A DNA stretch of 43,152 nt, taken from contig NZ_MSJL01000019.1 of assembly GCF_001921825.1 (NCBI RefSeq), forward strand, positions 1 to 43,152, in the 5' to 3' direction. The position numbers were made by a program, and so were the translations under genes. Under the pieces are notes generated by a model. The model saw nothing but the letters and a program-made list of their open reading frames with translations. It searched no databases and had not been told where the DNA came from. Of the stretch, positions 25,519 through 34,967 are shown piece after piece (position 1 is the first letter of the stretch; each line of letters begins with the position of its first letter). The stretch comes from Streptococcus acidominimus. Lineage in GTDB: Bacteria > Bacillota > Bacilli > Lactobacillales > Streptococcaceae.

Positions 25519-27282
25519 ATGGAAAATGCTTCATTAAAGGTTCGGATCCAAAAATTGGGAACGACTTTATCAAATATGGTGATGCCAAATATTGGTTCAT
25601 TTATTGCCTGGGGGGTCTTGACCTCGCTTTTCATTGAAACTGGCTGGTTGCCAAATGAAACCTTTGCAACCATTGTAGGTCCAATGATTAAGTATTTATT
25701 GCCCCTCTTGATTGGCTACACTGGTGGTTATAATGTGTATGGTCAGCGCGGTGGTGTGGTCGGTGCGATTTTGACCATGGGGGTCATTGCTGGTTCAGAA
25801 GTGCCTATGTTCATCGGCGCTATGATCGTTGGACCATTTGGTGCATGGGTCATCAAGAAATTTGACCAAGCTTTCCAAGAAAAGATTCGTCCGGGATTTG
25901 AAATGTTGGTAAACAACTTCTCGGCAGGTCTTATCGGATTTGTCCTAATGCTTATCAGCTTTAAAGTAGTTGGTCCTTTCGTATCGAGCATGACAACGGC
26001 TATCGGAGATGGTGTGCAAGCAATTGTGGATATGAAGCTATTGCCCTTAGCCAATATCATTATTGAGCCTGCTAAAGTCTTGTTCTTGAACAACGCTCTT
26101 AACCACGGTATCTTCACTCCACTTGGAACAGAGCAAGTATTGAAAGTCGGAAAATCAGTTCTCTTCCTGTTGGAAGCAAACCCTGGACCTGGTCTTGGTA
26201 TCTTATTTGCCTATGCTTTGTTTGGCAAGGGTTCTGCCAAGTCTTCTTCATGGGGGGCGATGGTTATCCACTTCTTAGGTGGGATTCATGAAATCTACTT
26301 CCCATACGTGATGATGAAACCAGCCCTCTTCCTAGCTGCGATTGCAGGGGGTGTGTCTGGTACCTTTACTTTCCAATTGTTAAATGCAGGTCTTGTAGGG
26401 GCATCTTCGCCGGGTTCCATTATTGCTATTACGGGTCTTGTACCAAAAGAAGGAAACTACTTTGCCAATCTTTTAGCTGTGTGGGGTGGTGTATTTGCAG
26501 GAGCGATCGCTTCCTTCCTCGTTGCCTCTATCATCTTGAAAGCCGACAAATCAGAAGGAGCTTCACTTGAATCAGCACAAGCAGCTACTAAAGCTGCAAA
26601 GGCTGTCGCAAAAGGTCAAGCTCAGGTTCCCCTATCAAGTGATGTCACAACAGATAATGTCCACCAAATCATCTTTGCTTGTGATGCAGGTATGGGAAGT
26701 TCTGCTATGGGGGCGTCCTTGCTCCGTGATAAGGTGAAAAAGGCAGGCTTGAATATCCCTGTGACCAATAAAGCGATTGCGAATCTCCAAGATACAGACC
26801 ACACGCTGATTATCACGCAAGAAGAGCTGGCAGAACGTGCAGCACAACGCACACCTCGTGCCCTCCATGTAGCGGTAGATAATTTTCTGACCTCACCTAA
26901 ATATGATGAAATCATTGCCCAATTGACCAACCAAACAGCGCCACATGCTTCAGCACAAGTAGAAGCTCAAGTTCAAGGTTTGGCACCAGATTTGAGTAAT
27001 GTAGAAAAGGTCATTTTTGCTTATGGGGCTGCTCAAGGATCAGCAACCATGGGGCAGGCAACCTTGAGTGCCATCTTCAAAAATAAGGGGATTGAGATAC
27101 CAGTTGTCAGCCTATCCTATGCCGACTTATCCGATTCCAACGCTCAGACCAGTCTGATTGTAACAACTGTGGTTGAACAAGCGAGAGTACAGGCTCTTGC
27201 ACCACATGCGCAACTCTTGGTTGTTGATAGCCTTGTCACAACACCAGAATATGACAAATTGGTAGCTAGCCTTCGCAAATAA
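25519..27282 (+). CDS. mtlA: Mannitol PTS transporter EIICB with a second, degenerate EIIB-like domain
   Basis: 587 residues from the ATG at 25519 (AGGAGG at 25509-25514). Residues 1-345 are the membrane EIIC domain, with LSNMVMPNIGSFIAWG and HFLGGIHEIYFPY, the substrate-binding G-I-H-E-I-Y-F motif. From about 380 a complete EIIB domain follows, with FACDAGMGSS and the phosphorylated Cys388. From about 495 a second EIIB-like copy reads FAYGAAQGSATMG, with Tyr502 in place of the cysteine, so it cannot carry phosphate in the usual way. It imports and phosphorylates mannitol using MtlF as EIIA. Confidence 0.95.
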   Translation: MENASLKVRIQKLGTTLSNMVMPNIGSFIAWGVLTSLFIETGWLPNETFATIVGPMIKYLLPLLIGYTGGYNVYGQRGGVVGAILTMGVIAGSEVPMFIGAMIVGPFGAWVIKKFDQAFQEKIRPGFEMLVNNFSAGLIGFVLMLISFKVVGPFVSSMTTAIGDGVQAIVDMKLLPLANIIIEPAKVLFLNNALNHGIFTPLGTEQVLKVGKSVLFLLEANPGPGLGILFAYALFGKGSAKSSSWGAMVIHFLGGIHEIYFPYVMMKPALFLAAIAGGVSGTFTFQLLNAGLVGASSPGSIIAITGLVPKEGNYFANLLAVWGGVFAGAIASFLVASIILKADKSEGASLESAQAATKAAKAVAKGQAQVPLSSDVTTDNVHQIIFACDAGMGSSAMGASLLRDKVKKAGLNIPVTNKAIANLQDTDHTLIITQEELAERAAQRTPRALHVAVDNFLTSPKYDEIIAQLTNQTAPHASAQVEAQVQGLAPDLSNVEKVIFAYGAAQGSATMGQATLSAIFKNKGIEIPVVSLSYADLSDSNAQTSLIVTTVVEQARVQALAPHAQLLVVDSLVTTPEYDKLVASLRK

Positions 27283-27308
27283 TACTCCATCATTCACAAT
27301 AGTTATAG

Positions 27309-27314
27309 TATAAT
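27309..27314 (+). promoter_or_regulatory. Possible internal -10 just upstream of mtlR
   Basis: TATAAT at 27309-27314 ends 6 bp before the mtlR ATG. A transcript from it would start at or next to the ATG and be leaderless. The -35 region is poor. It may be fortuitous in this AT-rich gap. Confidence 0.35.
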
Positions 27315-27320
27315 GAATAT

Positions 27321-29273
27321 ATGTTACTAACCAAACGAGAAGAACAACTGATGAAAGCTTTCCTCCAGGTAGGAAAGCTTTCCTTAAAGGAAATGGCTGA
27401 TATTTTGCAGGTCTCTTCACGGACAGTCTATCGGACCTTGTCAGACTTGACAGAAAGTCTTGCCGGAGAACAGATTCAATTGATCAAGGATGGCAAGAAA
27501 TACTACCTTTCGGGAAACCTTTCTGCCTTGAGTGATTATCAGGCAGATACGGCTTATGCTCCCAATCAGCGCCAGACCTTGATGGCCTATCAATTATTGA
27601 CCAGTAAGGAAGTTGTGACCAATGAGCAATTTCAAGAGCAATTTTTGGTATCCAATGTTACTGTGATCCAAGATATTGCAGAAATTGAACGGCGACTGAC
27701 GATCTTTGGCTTACAGTTGGTGCGTCAGCGTGGGTATCGGATAGACAGTTCGTCCAGTCAGAAGCGACGCTTTTTAGCTATTTTGCTAGCCAATACCATT
27801 TCGATTCAAGATTTTTGGGCGGATCACTATCCCGACTTTCCAATTTTACAGGTGGATCGGATAGGGCAGGTACGGCAGGTTTTTGAACGCCACCAAGGTT
27901 TGCTGGGGGATTTAGATGCAAAACTCAAGGAATTTCTGATGATCCTGCTAGGGCTAGCAGATAATCAAGGAGAGTTGACCCAGCAGGTCAGTGTGTCTAA
28001 GGTGGCGCTTGATTTTGCTCAAAAAGTCTTTACAGACCTAGCCAAGGAAAGCAAGCAATTTTACAGCATTCAGGAAATCATCTATTTTGCTGCCATCTTG
28101 GATGAGGTCATTATCAAGCGGCAGGAAGTACCCTTATTCAGTGAGAGTTTTGACAGCGGTTTTTATTACAGTATATCCCAATTGGTAGACAGTGTGTCAC
28201 GCTTTACCAAGATCGACTTTGTGAAAGATCGCCTGCTCTTTCCCTTACTGTTTCACCATATTCGTTTGAGCTTGGCTCTACCTGTCCTTTTTCCAGACCG
28301 TACAACGACCAATATCGCCTATCTGGCGACCCAGAAAAATCCTTTCTTGCATAGTGTTGTAAGTCTGGTCGTGCAGGATCTGTTCCCAAGCTATATCCAC
28401 AATGAATATGAATATGAACTGGTGACGCTCCACTTTGCTTCGAGCCTTAGGCGCAGTCCTGACATCTACCCCATTCGGCTACTATTGGTGACAGATGAGC
28501 GCCCCTTGACGACGAGCGTTCTTGTATCCAAGATTAAAAGCGTAGCCCCCTTTGTAGGTTGGATAGATGTACAGAGTACGACCAAGCTTGGACAGTTAAA
28601 CCTTGAGCAGTATGATTACTGCCTTGCAACGAAGCCGATTCCACAGATGGATATTGAGGTGATCTCGACCTTCCCCAATACCAAGGAAATTTTGGAATTA
28701 CAGGAGAGATTGCAGCTGATTCAAGAGTACCGGACAGTGGCGGTTCGTGAGGAGATCGTGGTCAATCAGCACTATGATTTACAGGCCTATCTGAAAGGGA
28801 GCAGTCATTTGCTGGAACATTTCACCCTCTACGACTTAGAGAATCGACCAAGTTTTGAAGAAACGGTCATGCAGATTGTCGATCAGTTGTCCTTTGTCAA
28901 GGATCGGCATTATTTGGCGAAAAAGTTGATCTCACGCTTTGAGATGAGCCCTCTTGCTATTCCAAATACCAATCTGGCACTGATCCATACCCAGTCCAGT
29001 CAGGTAAACCAGAGCCAATTTCAAATCGTTGCCCTACATCAGCCAGTTACTGCCCTGTCCATGAACAATCAGCCCGAAACCATTCAGCGGGTCTTGGTCA
29101 TGTTGACCAAGCTAGGTGAGCAGGAAGAAATCCGAGAACTGATGACAGCCATCAGCCAGTCTATTATCGAAAACAACCTTTATACAGAAATTTATCGTAC
29201 AGGAAATCAGGAAATTATTTACCAGCTCCTGAATTCAATTTTTAATGAAAAAATCAAACAATGGGAGAATTAA
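27321..29273 (+). CDS. mtlR: MtlR, PRD-containing transcriptional activator of mannitol genes
   Basis: 650 residues in the BglG/MtlR plan: winged helix-turn-helix domains at the N-terminus ([42 protein letters not shown]), two PTS regulation domains in the middle (about 190-400), an EIIB-Gat-like domain (about 410-490) and a C-terminal EIIA-mannitol-like domain (about 510-650, ALIHTQ). Phosphorylation of these by the PTS tunes activity with mannitol supply. No Shine-Dalgarno is visible before the ATG at 27321, 38 bp after mtl[16 protein letters not shown] is nevertheless a typical family N-terminus. The next ATG is at 27351. Confidence 0.93.
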   Translation: MLLTKREEQLMKAFLQVGKLSLKEMADILQVSSRTVYRTLSDLTESLAGEQIQLIKDGKKYYLSGNLSALSDYQADTAYAPNQRQTLMAYQLLTSKEVVTNEQFQEQFLVSNVTVIQDIAEIERRLTIFGLQLVRQRGYRIDSSSSQKRRFLAILLANTISIQDFWADHYPDFPILQVDRIGQVRQVFERHQGLLGDLDAKLKEFLMILLGLADNQGELTQQVSVSKVALDFAQKVFTDLAKESKQFYSIQEIIYFAAILDEVIIKRQEVPLFSESFDSGFYYSISQLVDSVSRFTKIDFVKDRLLFPLLFHHIRLSLALPVLFPDRTTTNIAYLATQKNPFLHSVVSLVVQDLFPSYIHNEYEYELVTLHFASSLRRSPDIYPIRLLLVTDERPLTTSVLVSKIKSVAPFVGWIDVQSTTKLGQLNLEQYDYCLATKPIPQMDIEVISTFPNTKEILELQERLQLIQEYRTVAVREEIVVNQHYDLQAYLKGSSHLLEHFTLYDLENRPSFEETVMQIVDQLSFVKDRHYLAKKLISRFEMSPLAIPNTNLALIHTQSSQVNQSQFQIVALHQPVTALSMNNQPETIQRVLVMLTKLGEQEEIRELMTAISQSIIENNLYTEIYRTGNQEIIYQLLNSIFNEKIKQWEN

Positions 29274-29274
29274 C

Positions 29275-29712
29275 ATGGAACTTCAACAAGAATTGATTCA
29301 ACTCAAGCAAGCATTTGAGACAAAAGAAGAAGCGATTCGCTTTTGCGGTCGTCAATTAGTAGATGCCGGACACGTCAAGGAAGCCTATATTGAGGCTATG
29401 ATTGAGCGCAATGCAGAATTATCTGTCTATATGGGCAACTTTATTGCCATTCCACACGGAACCGACGCAGCCAAAAAAGAGGTTCTTTCATCAGGAATTA
29501 CGATTGTTCAAGTGCCAGCAGGGGTGAATTTTGGAACAGAAGCTGATCCGAAAATTGCGACTATCCTCTTTGGGATAGCGGGTCTTGGAGAAGACCACTT
29601 AGACATCATCCAAAAAATCTCCGTCTTCTGTGCAGACGTAGACAATGTGGTCAAACTAGCAGATGCAGCTTCAAAAGAAGAAGTGATCACTCTCTTAAAC
29701 AGTGTTGGATAA
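29275..29712 (+). CDS. mtlF: Mannitol PTS EIIA component
   Basis: 145 residues from the ATG at 29275, behind GGGAG and one base after the mtlR stop. His61 in AIPHGTD is the phosphorylated histidine that receives phosphate from HPr and gives it to Cys388 of MtlA. A longer reading from 29245 would run into mtlR without its own ribosome site and is rejected. The domain is full length. Confidence 0.95.
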   Translation: MELQQELIQLKQAFETKEEAIRFCGRQLVDAGHVKEAYIEAMIERNAELSVYMGNFIAIPHGTDAAKKEVLSSGITIVQVPAGVNFGTEADPKIATILFGIAGLGEDHLDIIQKISVFCADVDNVVKLADAASKEEVITLLNSVG

Positions 29713-29728
29713 GAAAGAAGGTAGAATG

Positions 29729-30871
29729 ATGAAAAAAGCAGTTCACTTTGGTGCAGGCAATATCGGGCGAGGGTTTATCGGTGAGATCCTATTTGAAAAT
29801 GATTTTGAAATCGCCTTTGTTGATGTCAATGAAAAGATTATCAATGCCCTTAATCAACGTAATAGTTACGAAATCGAGATAGCAGAAGAAGGTCAGCGCC
29901 ATATTCGCGTTTCAGGCGTACGTGGGATCAACAATGGCACCCACCCCGAGGAAGTGGTGGCAGCCATTGTAGAGGCTGACTTGGTGACCACAGCTATCGG
30001 TCCCAACATTCTTCCCTTTATTGCAGGCTTAATAGCGCAAGGGATTGAAGCACGTCAGGTAGCGGGCAACACCCAACCACTTGATATCCTTGCTTGTGAA
30101 AATATGATTGGTGCTTCTCGCTTCCTCTATGAAGAAGTGCAGAAACACTTGTCTGAAGCAGGTTTGGCATTTGCTGGAGAGTATATCGGGTTTCCAAATG
30201 TTGCAGTAGACCGTATTGTTCCTGCCCAAAGTCACGAAGATCCTCTCTTTGTCGTGGTGGAGCCTTTCAATGAGTGGGTCGTTGAAACCCATGCCATGAA
30301 AAATCCTGATTTGAAGTTAGCAAAAGTCCACTATGAAGCAGACCTTGAACCGTTTATCGAACGGAAATTATTCTCTGTAAACTCTGGACACGCAACGTCA
30401 GCTTATATAGGAGCGCACTTCGGAGCCAAAACGATTTTGGAAGCTCTTGAAAATCCAGCGGTCAAGACAAAAGTTGAAGCTGTGCTTGCTGAAATTCGTA
30501 GCCTCCTTATTGCCAAATGGGGCTTTGAGGAAGCAGCATTGGAAGACTACCATAAGATTATCATCAGCCGCTTTGAAAATCCATTTATTGTAGATGATGT
30601 GGCGCGCGTTGCCCGAACTCCAATCCGTAAACTTGGCTATGATGAGCGCTTTATTCGTCCTATTCGGGAATTGCGTGAGCGCGGTTTGAGCTACGCAGCC
30701 CTCCTCGAAACCGTTCGCTATATCTTTGAATACAGGGATGAGACAGATGCCCAATCGGTTGAACTGCAAGAGCTGCTGGCTCAAGAACCACTTGCCACTG
30801 TGGTCCAAAAGGTGACAGGAGTAACAGACCCTAGCCTTGTCGCAGAACTCCTTGCAGCAGTAGAAGGATAG
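29729..30871 (+). CDS. mtlD: Mannitol-1-phosphate 5-dehydrogenase
   Basis: 380 residues from the ATG at 29729 (GAAGG at 29717-29721; another ATG is one codon upstream). It oxidises mannitol-1-phosphate to fructose-6-phosphate with NAD+, linking the PTS to glycolysis. [14 protein letters not shown] is the NAD-binding turn; [22 protein letters not shown] and [18 protein letters not shown] are family blocks with the catalytic Lys/His region. It is the last gene of the mannitol operon. Confidence 0.95.
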   Translation: MKKAVHFGAGNIGRGFIGEILFENDFEIAFVDVNEKIINALNQRNSYEIEIAEEGQRHIRVSGVRGINNGTHPEEVVAAIVEADLVTTAIGPNILPFIAGLIAQGIEARQVAGNTQPLDILACENMIGASRFLYEEVQKHLSEAGLAFAGEYIGFPNVAVDRIVPAQSHEDPLFVVVEPFNEWVVETHAMKNPDLKLAKVHYEADLEPFIERKLFSVNSGHATSAYIGAHFGAKTILEALENPAVKTKVEAVLAEIRSLLIAKWGFEEAALEDYHKIIISRFENPFIVDDVARVARTPIRKLGYDERFIRPIRELRERGLSYAALLETVRYIFEYRDETDAQSVELQELLAQEPLATVVQKVTGVTDPSLVAELLAAVEG

Positions 30872-30887
30872 CAAAATAATACTCTAC

Positions 30888-30970
30888 GAACATCAAAAGA
30901 ATACTTTGTTACTTTTTGATGTTCATTGAATATAAAAAATTGGAAACTGGTAAGAGTTCCCGATTTTTTT
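30888..30970. terminator. Hairpin and bidirectional terminator after mtlD
   Basis: A perfect 11 bp stem (GAACATCAAAA at 30888-30898, TTTTGATGTTC at 30914-30924) lacks a T tract. It is followed by a terminator at 30933-30970, with a run of A before and a run of T after an AATTGGAAACT/AGTTCCCGATT stem, so it can act on both strands. It lies between the plus-strand mtl operon and the minus-strand mntE gene. Confidence 0.75.
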
Positions 30971-31008
30971 ATTGTCTTATAGTCGTTGGTTTTCATCAAA
31001 AGTCACAG

Positions 31009-31067
31009 GCACTTGTTTAGTTGATAAACACTTCAAGTGCTAGGTAAGAAAAGTAGTTACTTTTCTT
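31009..31067. other. Two hairpins in the mtlD-mntE spacer
   Basis: GCACTTG (31009-31015) pairs with CAAGTGC (31034-31040) around an inner GTTTA/TAAAC. AAGAAAAGTA (31046-31055) pairs with TACTTTTCTT (31058-31067) with a 2 nt gap. Neither has a T tract. They could stabilise the 3' end of the mntE transcript, which is read from the other strand. No gene is seen in 30971-31178. Confidence 0.5.
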
Positions 31068-31178
31068 ATAGTAGAGCAAGGCAGGCTAATATTGGCTTGG
31101 AGTTTCAAAGGCAATCCTATCCTTGGCTATGATGTAAGACAAATTCTTAAAAACATTCTTTTGAATGGAAGCAATCAG

Positions 31179-32369
31179 CTAGTTCCGTTTTGTAATCTGG
31201 TGAAAGACGACCTGCCAGACTTCATGACGGCGCCAGAGGGAAGTATGGATCTGGTCGCCTATTTCAAACGTGACCAGTTTTGATTTCTGACTGACAGAGA
31301 CCATTTGGAAGTTGGTCAGATAGGTTGATTGGACAGGGTGCGCCTGTAACATCTGCTCCTTATTGAGGCAGTGTCCATGTTCATCAATTAGCAGGTAGTT
31401 GTCCCCGATTAAATCTTGATAGCCTTTTTCGTGGGCTTGAATTTCAGCCTCAAAACGGTAGAGCTTGTCAAAGACATGCTCATACATCTCATCATGAGGC
31501 AGTTCAGATGGCTCAACATGGATGTCCACATCAAAGACACCATGCTTTAAAATCAAGAGTTGCTCGACCTGCTCGGTCACCTCATGGCTCTCATAGACGG
31601 ATAGGTCAGGATTCATTTCAAGGACGATATCAAGGTAGATATTGGCTCCGTAGGTGCGACCTCGTTGGGACTTGACCGCACTAATCTTGGGCAATTTGAG
31701 AATATCCAACTCGTATTTATGGAGCAATTCCTCATCAAAGCCGTCCGACAGAGTGAAGAAACTCTCCATGAAAATCCCGTAGGCTGTTTTTAAAATAAAG
31801 AAGGTGATAATGATAGCAGCAATCTTATCCATTATCGGAAATTGAAAGGCTGCTGCAAGGACGGCAATAGAGGTTCCGATAGAGGTCACGGCATCAGAGA
31901 GATTGTCCTTGGCTGTTGCTTCTAAGGCTTTGGAGCGAACTTTTTTTGCCAAGCGTTTATTATAGAGATAGACGGCAAACATGACGACCGCAGAAATGAT
32001 TCCGATAGTTGCCCCCATGATGTCAATTGCGACGACTTCCTTGCTGAAGAGTTTTTGAATAGTGCTATGGAGGACTTGGAAACCAACGACAAACATGATA
32101 AATGAGGTAATGAGGCTTGCCAGATCTTCCATTTTCCAGTGGCCAAATTTATGATCAGTATCCGCAGGCTTTTGCGCCATTTTCAGTCCAATCAGTACCG
32201 CGATATTTCCGATAATATCTGAAATATTATTAAAAGCGTCTGCAGTAAGGGCATCTGAATGAAAGAGGGAGCCTGCCGCTAGCTTGACACCAGATAAGAG
32301 TAGGTAGGCGATAATTGATAAGATGGCACCACGTTCAGCCAGCTTTAAATTGTATGCTTGTTGGTTCAT
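31179..32369 (-). CDS. mntE: Cation diffusion facilitator, manganese exporter MntE-like
   Basis: 396 residues. Six membrane helices in the first 210 residues carry the metal sites HSDALTADAFNNISD (D44, N47, D51) and DHKFGHWKMED (H73, H77). The cytoplasmic C-terminal domain (SKVKSQRGRTYG-like block, IHVEPSE) is followed by a long tail ending WRRHEVWQ...HQ. Length and pattern match pneumococcal MntE, which exports Mn2+. AGGAGA precedes the ATG. It stands alone. Iron or zinc transport is a lesser alternative. Confidence 0.9.
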   Translation of the reverse strand: MNQQAYNLKLAERGAILSIIAYLLLSGVKLAAGSLFHSDALTADAFNNISDIIGNIAVLIGLKMAQKPADTDHKFGHWKMEDLASLITSFIMFVVGFQVLHSTIQKLFSKEVVAIDIMGATIGIISAVVMFAVYLYNKRLAKKVRSKALEATAKDNLSDAVTSIGTSIAVLAAAFQFPIMDKIAAIIITFFILKTAYGIFMESFFTLSDGFDEELLHKYELDILKLPKISAVKSQRGRTYGANIYLDIVLEMNPDLSVYESHEVTEQVEQLLILKHGVFDVDIHVEPSELPHDEMYEHVFDKLYRFEAEIQAHEKGYQDLIGDNYLLIDEHGHCLNKEQMLQAHPVQSTYLTNFQMVSVSQKSKLVTFEIGDQIHTSLWRRHEVWQVVFHQITKRN

Positions 32370-32392
32370 AATCTCTCCTTTGTAATGGCTTC

Positions 32393-32421
32393 ATTGTAGC
32401 AGAATGGGCAGGATTTTTCAA
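32393..32421 (-). promoter_or_regulatory. Promoter of mntE
   Basis: On the minus strand TTGAAA (32421-32416), a 17 bp spacer and TACAAT (32398-32393) form a good sigma-A promoter with a leader of about 20 nt to the ATG at 32369. Confidence 0.7.
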
Positions 32422-32434
32422 GGGTAGAAAAAGA

Positions 32435-32482
32435 GGAGTGGCTCGGAGGTCGTGATCTTGAGGTCTCGACTCTCCCCACTCC
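32435..32482. other. Long hairpin upstream of mntE
   Basis: GGAGTGG (32435-32441) pairs with CCACTCC (32476-32482), with further partial pairing of GAGGTCG to CGACTCT-like sequence inside. No T tract follows. It lies at the edge of the large repeat region and may be another of its modules. Confidence 0.45.
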
Positions 32483-32548
32483 ATGAGTTCTTGGCTTTCT
32501 TAATTTCTACGCCTCTTCCCATCTCAATTGTGAAATTCCCTCTCCTTT

Positions 32549-33328
32549 TATAGCCGTTTAGTTTATTTTTAGTACTAGCTCAAACAGTCTGGGGAGAGAC
32601 TGTTTGAGGTGGGAAATAAAGAAAACGACGTTTTCGTCAAACCAGTCTGGGGAGAGACTGTTTGAGGTGGGAAATAAAGAAAAGGAAGTTTTCATCAAAA
32701 CAGTCTATTCCTAGACTGTTGAAGCGAGCAAAGGCATACCCCATTTATGTATTAACAGTCACTTCCCTGACTGTTAATACCGTATCTGTACAACGAGCAA
32801 GCTCGTAACAGCTACGGCAAAATAGGAGTTTTGACGAGTGAAAAGCTCCAGTGGAGGTTTTCAGTCTATTTCCTAAAGAACCATCATCAGCTAAAGCTGA
32901 AACAGTCATGTCTCTTTTTTCGCACAGCTCGTAGCCCTAGTTCAGTTAAACAAGATGTGAAGCCGTTAAAAAACCGAACGAAAAATAGGAGACTGACGAG
33001 GTGTTCGATGAACACAAGGAAGTCTATCTTTTTTCCGAGGTTTTAGGCTGAACTCAATTACCCAAGATACGAGGACGTTAAAAAAGCGACCGAAAATTAG
33101 GAAACATGACGAAGAGATTAGAGAGAGTTTGCTTCGCAAACTTCTATCTTCCGCCTCTAAAGGTATACTATACCTTTAGAGCTAGGAGTATTTATCCCTA
33201 AAGGGAGCCACACCTGTAAGCAACTAAAGTTGCAACAGTTGCGTCTCTTTTTCACCCAGTGCTTAGTCAGAGTTCAGTTATACAAGACGAGTGAACGAAG
33301 TAATAAAAATATAAACTAAATGACTATA
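32549..33328. repeat. 780 bp mosaic of hairpin repeats bounded by RUP-like ends
   Basis: The left edge is TATAGCCGTTTAGTTTATT and the right edge (33272-33328) ends in AAACTAAATGACTATA; together they are the two ends of the 106 bp element at 36886-36991, but here enclose about 700 bp. Inside: tandem 58 bp units with AAACAGTCT/AGACTGTTT hairpins (from 32582 and 32642), then hairpins at 32621-32635, 32679-32693, 32699-32720, 32753-32776, 32793-32806, 32840-32862, 32888-32899, 33001-33015 and 33127-33141. A 13 bp stem CTCTAAAGGTATA/TATACCTTTAGAG lies near 33155-33182, then a module at 33200-33255. I see no real gene in 32370-33323. Confidence 0.75.
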
Positions 33329-34118
33329 TCAGTATGTTTCTCCAGACGAGCCCTGCTACAAGGAGGTAGCCACCTATGGCTGGTAGACCAATATCAATCC
33401 CATAGTGTCCTCCTGTAAGGAGGGGATTAGAAGATGGAATAATCAGTCTTGCAAGAGCCTCTGTATTGCTGCTAGTATCGAGGGCTACTAGACTGGTGAT
33501 AGTGTTCCAGATAGCGTGCAAGATCCAACTATTGAGGAGGGAGTGGCTTTCTATCCTAACAAGGGCAAACATGCTACCGACACTGGTTCCAGCGACCAAT
33601 AAGAGGAGGGCTGTTCCGAGGGTGAGGTTACCATTGAGGAGGTGAAGTGCTGCAAAGATGAGAGATGGGAGCCAACAAGCTGTCCATTTTCCAAAGTGTT
33701 CTTGGAAGAGTGTTTGCAGAAATCCTCTAAAAACAAGCTCCTCAGCAAATGCCACAGCGCCACCTCCTAGAAGGATAGCGTTGACGAGCGAATCGCCAAT
33801 GGCAATATCCTGGTTGAAGTGGATACTAGCTCCGATTAGGAGATAGAAAAGCAAGACACCTGTTGGCAAAAGAATCCCCACTAGCAGCCAGATTGGTTGA
33901 AGTCTTCTTCGGTGTCCCAAGAGAAAAGAAAGATCCTTTTGGAAATAAGATCTGGATAGGATTTGTACCAGAAAGAGGCAAGTGGCTAGATACAGCAGCC
34001 CCATGATTACTTGTTGAACGATAGGCTGATGAAACGGACGAGAGAGGAGGAAGGCAGCTGCCTGACTGATGACAAGCGCTAGGATAGCCAGCAAGGTTCC
34101 AGAGATTACTTTTTTCAT
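33324..34118 (-). CDS. CPBP-family intramembrane metalloprotease (Abi/CaaX-like)
   Basis: 264 residues, about seven membrane helices. The CPBP motifs are E126-E127-L-V-F-R131-G and H159 in FAALHLLNGN. Such proteins occur in bacteriocin immunity and in cell-envelope stress, but the substrate is rarely known. The ribosome site GAGGTGA overlaps the stop of the preceding gene. It is last in the padR operon. Its stop codon (33324-33326 on the plus strand) lies inside the terminal repeat of the mosaic element, so the last residues may be recent additions. Confidence 0.85.
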   Translation of the reverse strand: MKKVISGTLLAILALVISQAAAFLLSRPFHQPIVQQVIMGLLYLATCLFLVQILSRSYFQKDLSFLLGHRRRLQPIWLLVGILLPTGVLLFYLLIGASIHFNQDIAIGDSLVNAILLGGGAVAFAEELVFRGFLQTLFQEHFGKWTACWLPSLIFAALHLLNGNLTLGTALLLLVAGTSVGSMFALVRIESHSLLNSWILHAIWNTITSLVALDTSSNTEALARLIIPSSNPLLTGGHYGIDIGLPAIGGYLLVAGLVWRNILI

Positions 34119-34127
34119 CAGTCACCT

Positions 34128-34967
34128 CTATTCCACCCGAATATCGCCTGTACTGGTTTCAAGGACAAGGAGACCTTGGGAGTTGGCTTGGGACTTAAAG
34201 GTATTTGACACGCTTCCGAGATCTGTATCTGCTTCAATGGTGATGGCTGTTTTGGGATTGAGCTGGAGGTCAATGTTGCCTAGGTCAGTAAAGATGCTGT
34301 TTTTCCCTCTTAGACTGAGGTTGTTAGCAGTAAGCGTTCCAAGATTCAGCCGAACAGAACCTTCTTCATTTTCAGGAGTTAGGCTGACGTCGGTCAGCTG
34401 AACGTCTCCTGTATCAAGCTCTAAATGGAGCGTTTTAATGTGAACATTGCTTAGCCTTACCGAACCCACATTCATCTCTAATTGCGCTCGGTCAATCTGT
34501 ACCCCTTCTAAGTCTAGTTCTCCGATATCCACCATTCCCCGCACTTCTTTTAGGATTGCTTTCCTTGGGACTTCAAGACGGGGAATACGGTCTTCTATCA
34601 AATTCTGCTGGCTAAGGTGAAGCAGAAGATCAAAGAGACTATTCACATTGATGGAAGACTTGGACTGATGATCGCGAATCGTTAGTTTTTTCCCGTCTAG
34701 CTGGTAGCTAAGTGGAGCAGTTCGATTTCTGCCCTCCTGATGGTAATGCAAGTGAAATTGATCATCTTTTGAGGGAACAATCATAAGATTGCTTTGGATA
34801 TCGAGTGTATCCACTTTGTCAAAGTCAATGGTTTCAAGCTTATGATTGGCAGTGGCTTGGTGCTTCAGATCTGTCCAACCTCCGAGTAAGAATCCGATTC
34901 CTGCTAGACTAAGCCCGATAAATAGAACTGTTAGGCAGATTTTGGTAAAGCGATTAAATGATGTCAT
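34128..34967 (-). CDS. DUF4097-type beta-solenoid membrane-anchored protein
   Basis: 279 residues from the ATG at 34967, behind AGGAGG; an upstream in-frame start would extend into the DUF1700 gene and is rejected. One N-terminal membrane helix (ICLTVLFIGLSLAGIGFLLGG) is followed by repeated short beta-strands with the pattern LELDTGDVQLTDV and LNLGTLTANNLSL, ending ETSTGDIRVE, as in DUF4097/LiaG-like proteins. The family is associated with envelope-stress operons. Its start overlaps the DUF1700 gene by 14 bp. Confidence 0.85.
   Translation of the reverse strand: MTSFNRFTKICLTVLFIGLSLAGIGFLLGGWTDLKHQATANHKLETIDFDKVDTLDIQSNLMIVPSKDDQFHLHYHQEGRNRTAPLSYQLDGKKLTIRDHQSKSSINVNSLFDLLLHLSQQNLIEDRIPRLEVPRKAILKEVRGMVDIGELDLEGVQIDRAQLEMNVGSVRLSNVHIKTLHLELDTGDVQLTDVSLTPENEEGSVRLNLGTLTANNLSLRGKNSIFTDLGNIDLQLNPKTAITIEADTDLGSVSNTFKSQANSQGLLVLETSTGDIRVE

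Noticed and set aside
30398..30874. Long minus-strand frame opposite mtlD
   Set aside because: Antisense to a certain gene, no ribosome site, and no recognisable motifs.
32582..32700. Tandem 58 bp repeats that might suggest a CRISPR array
   Set aside because: Only two units, the repeats are directly joined with no unique spacers, each forms its own hairpin, and no cas gene is present.
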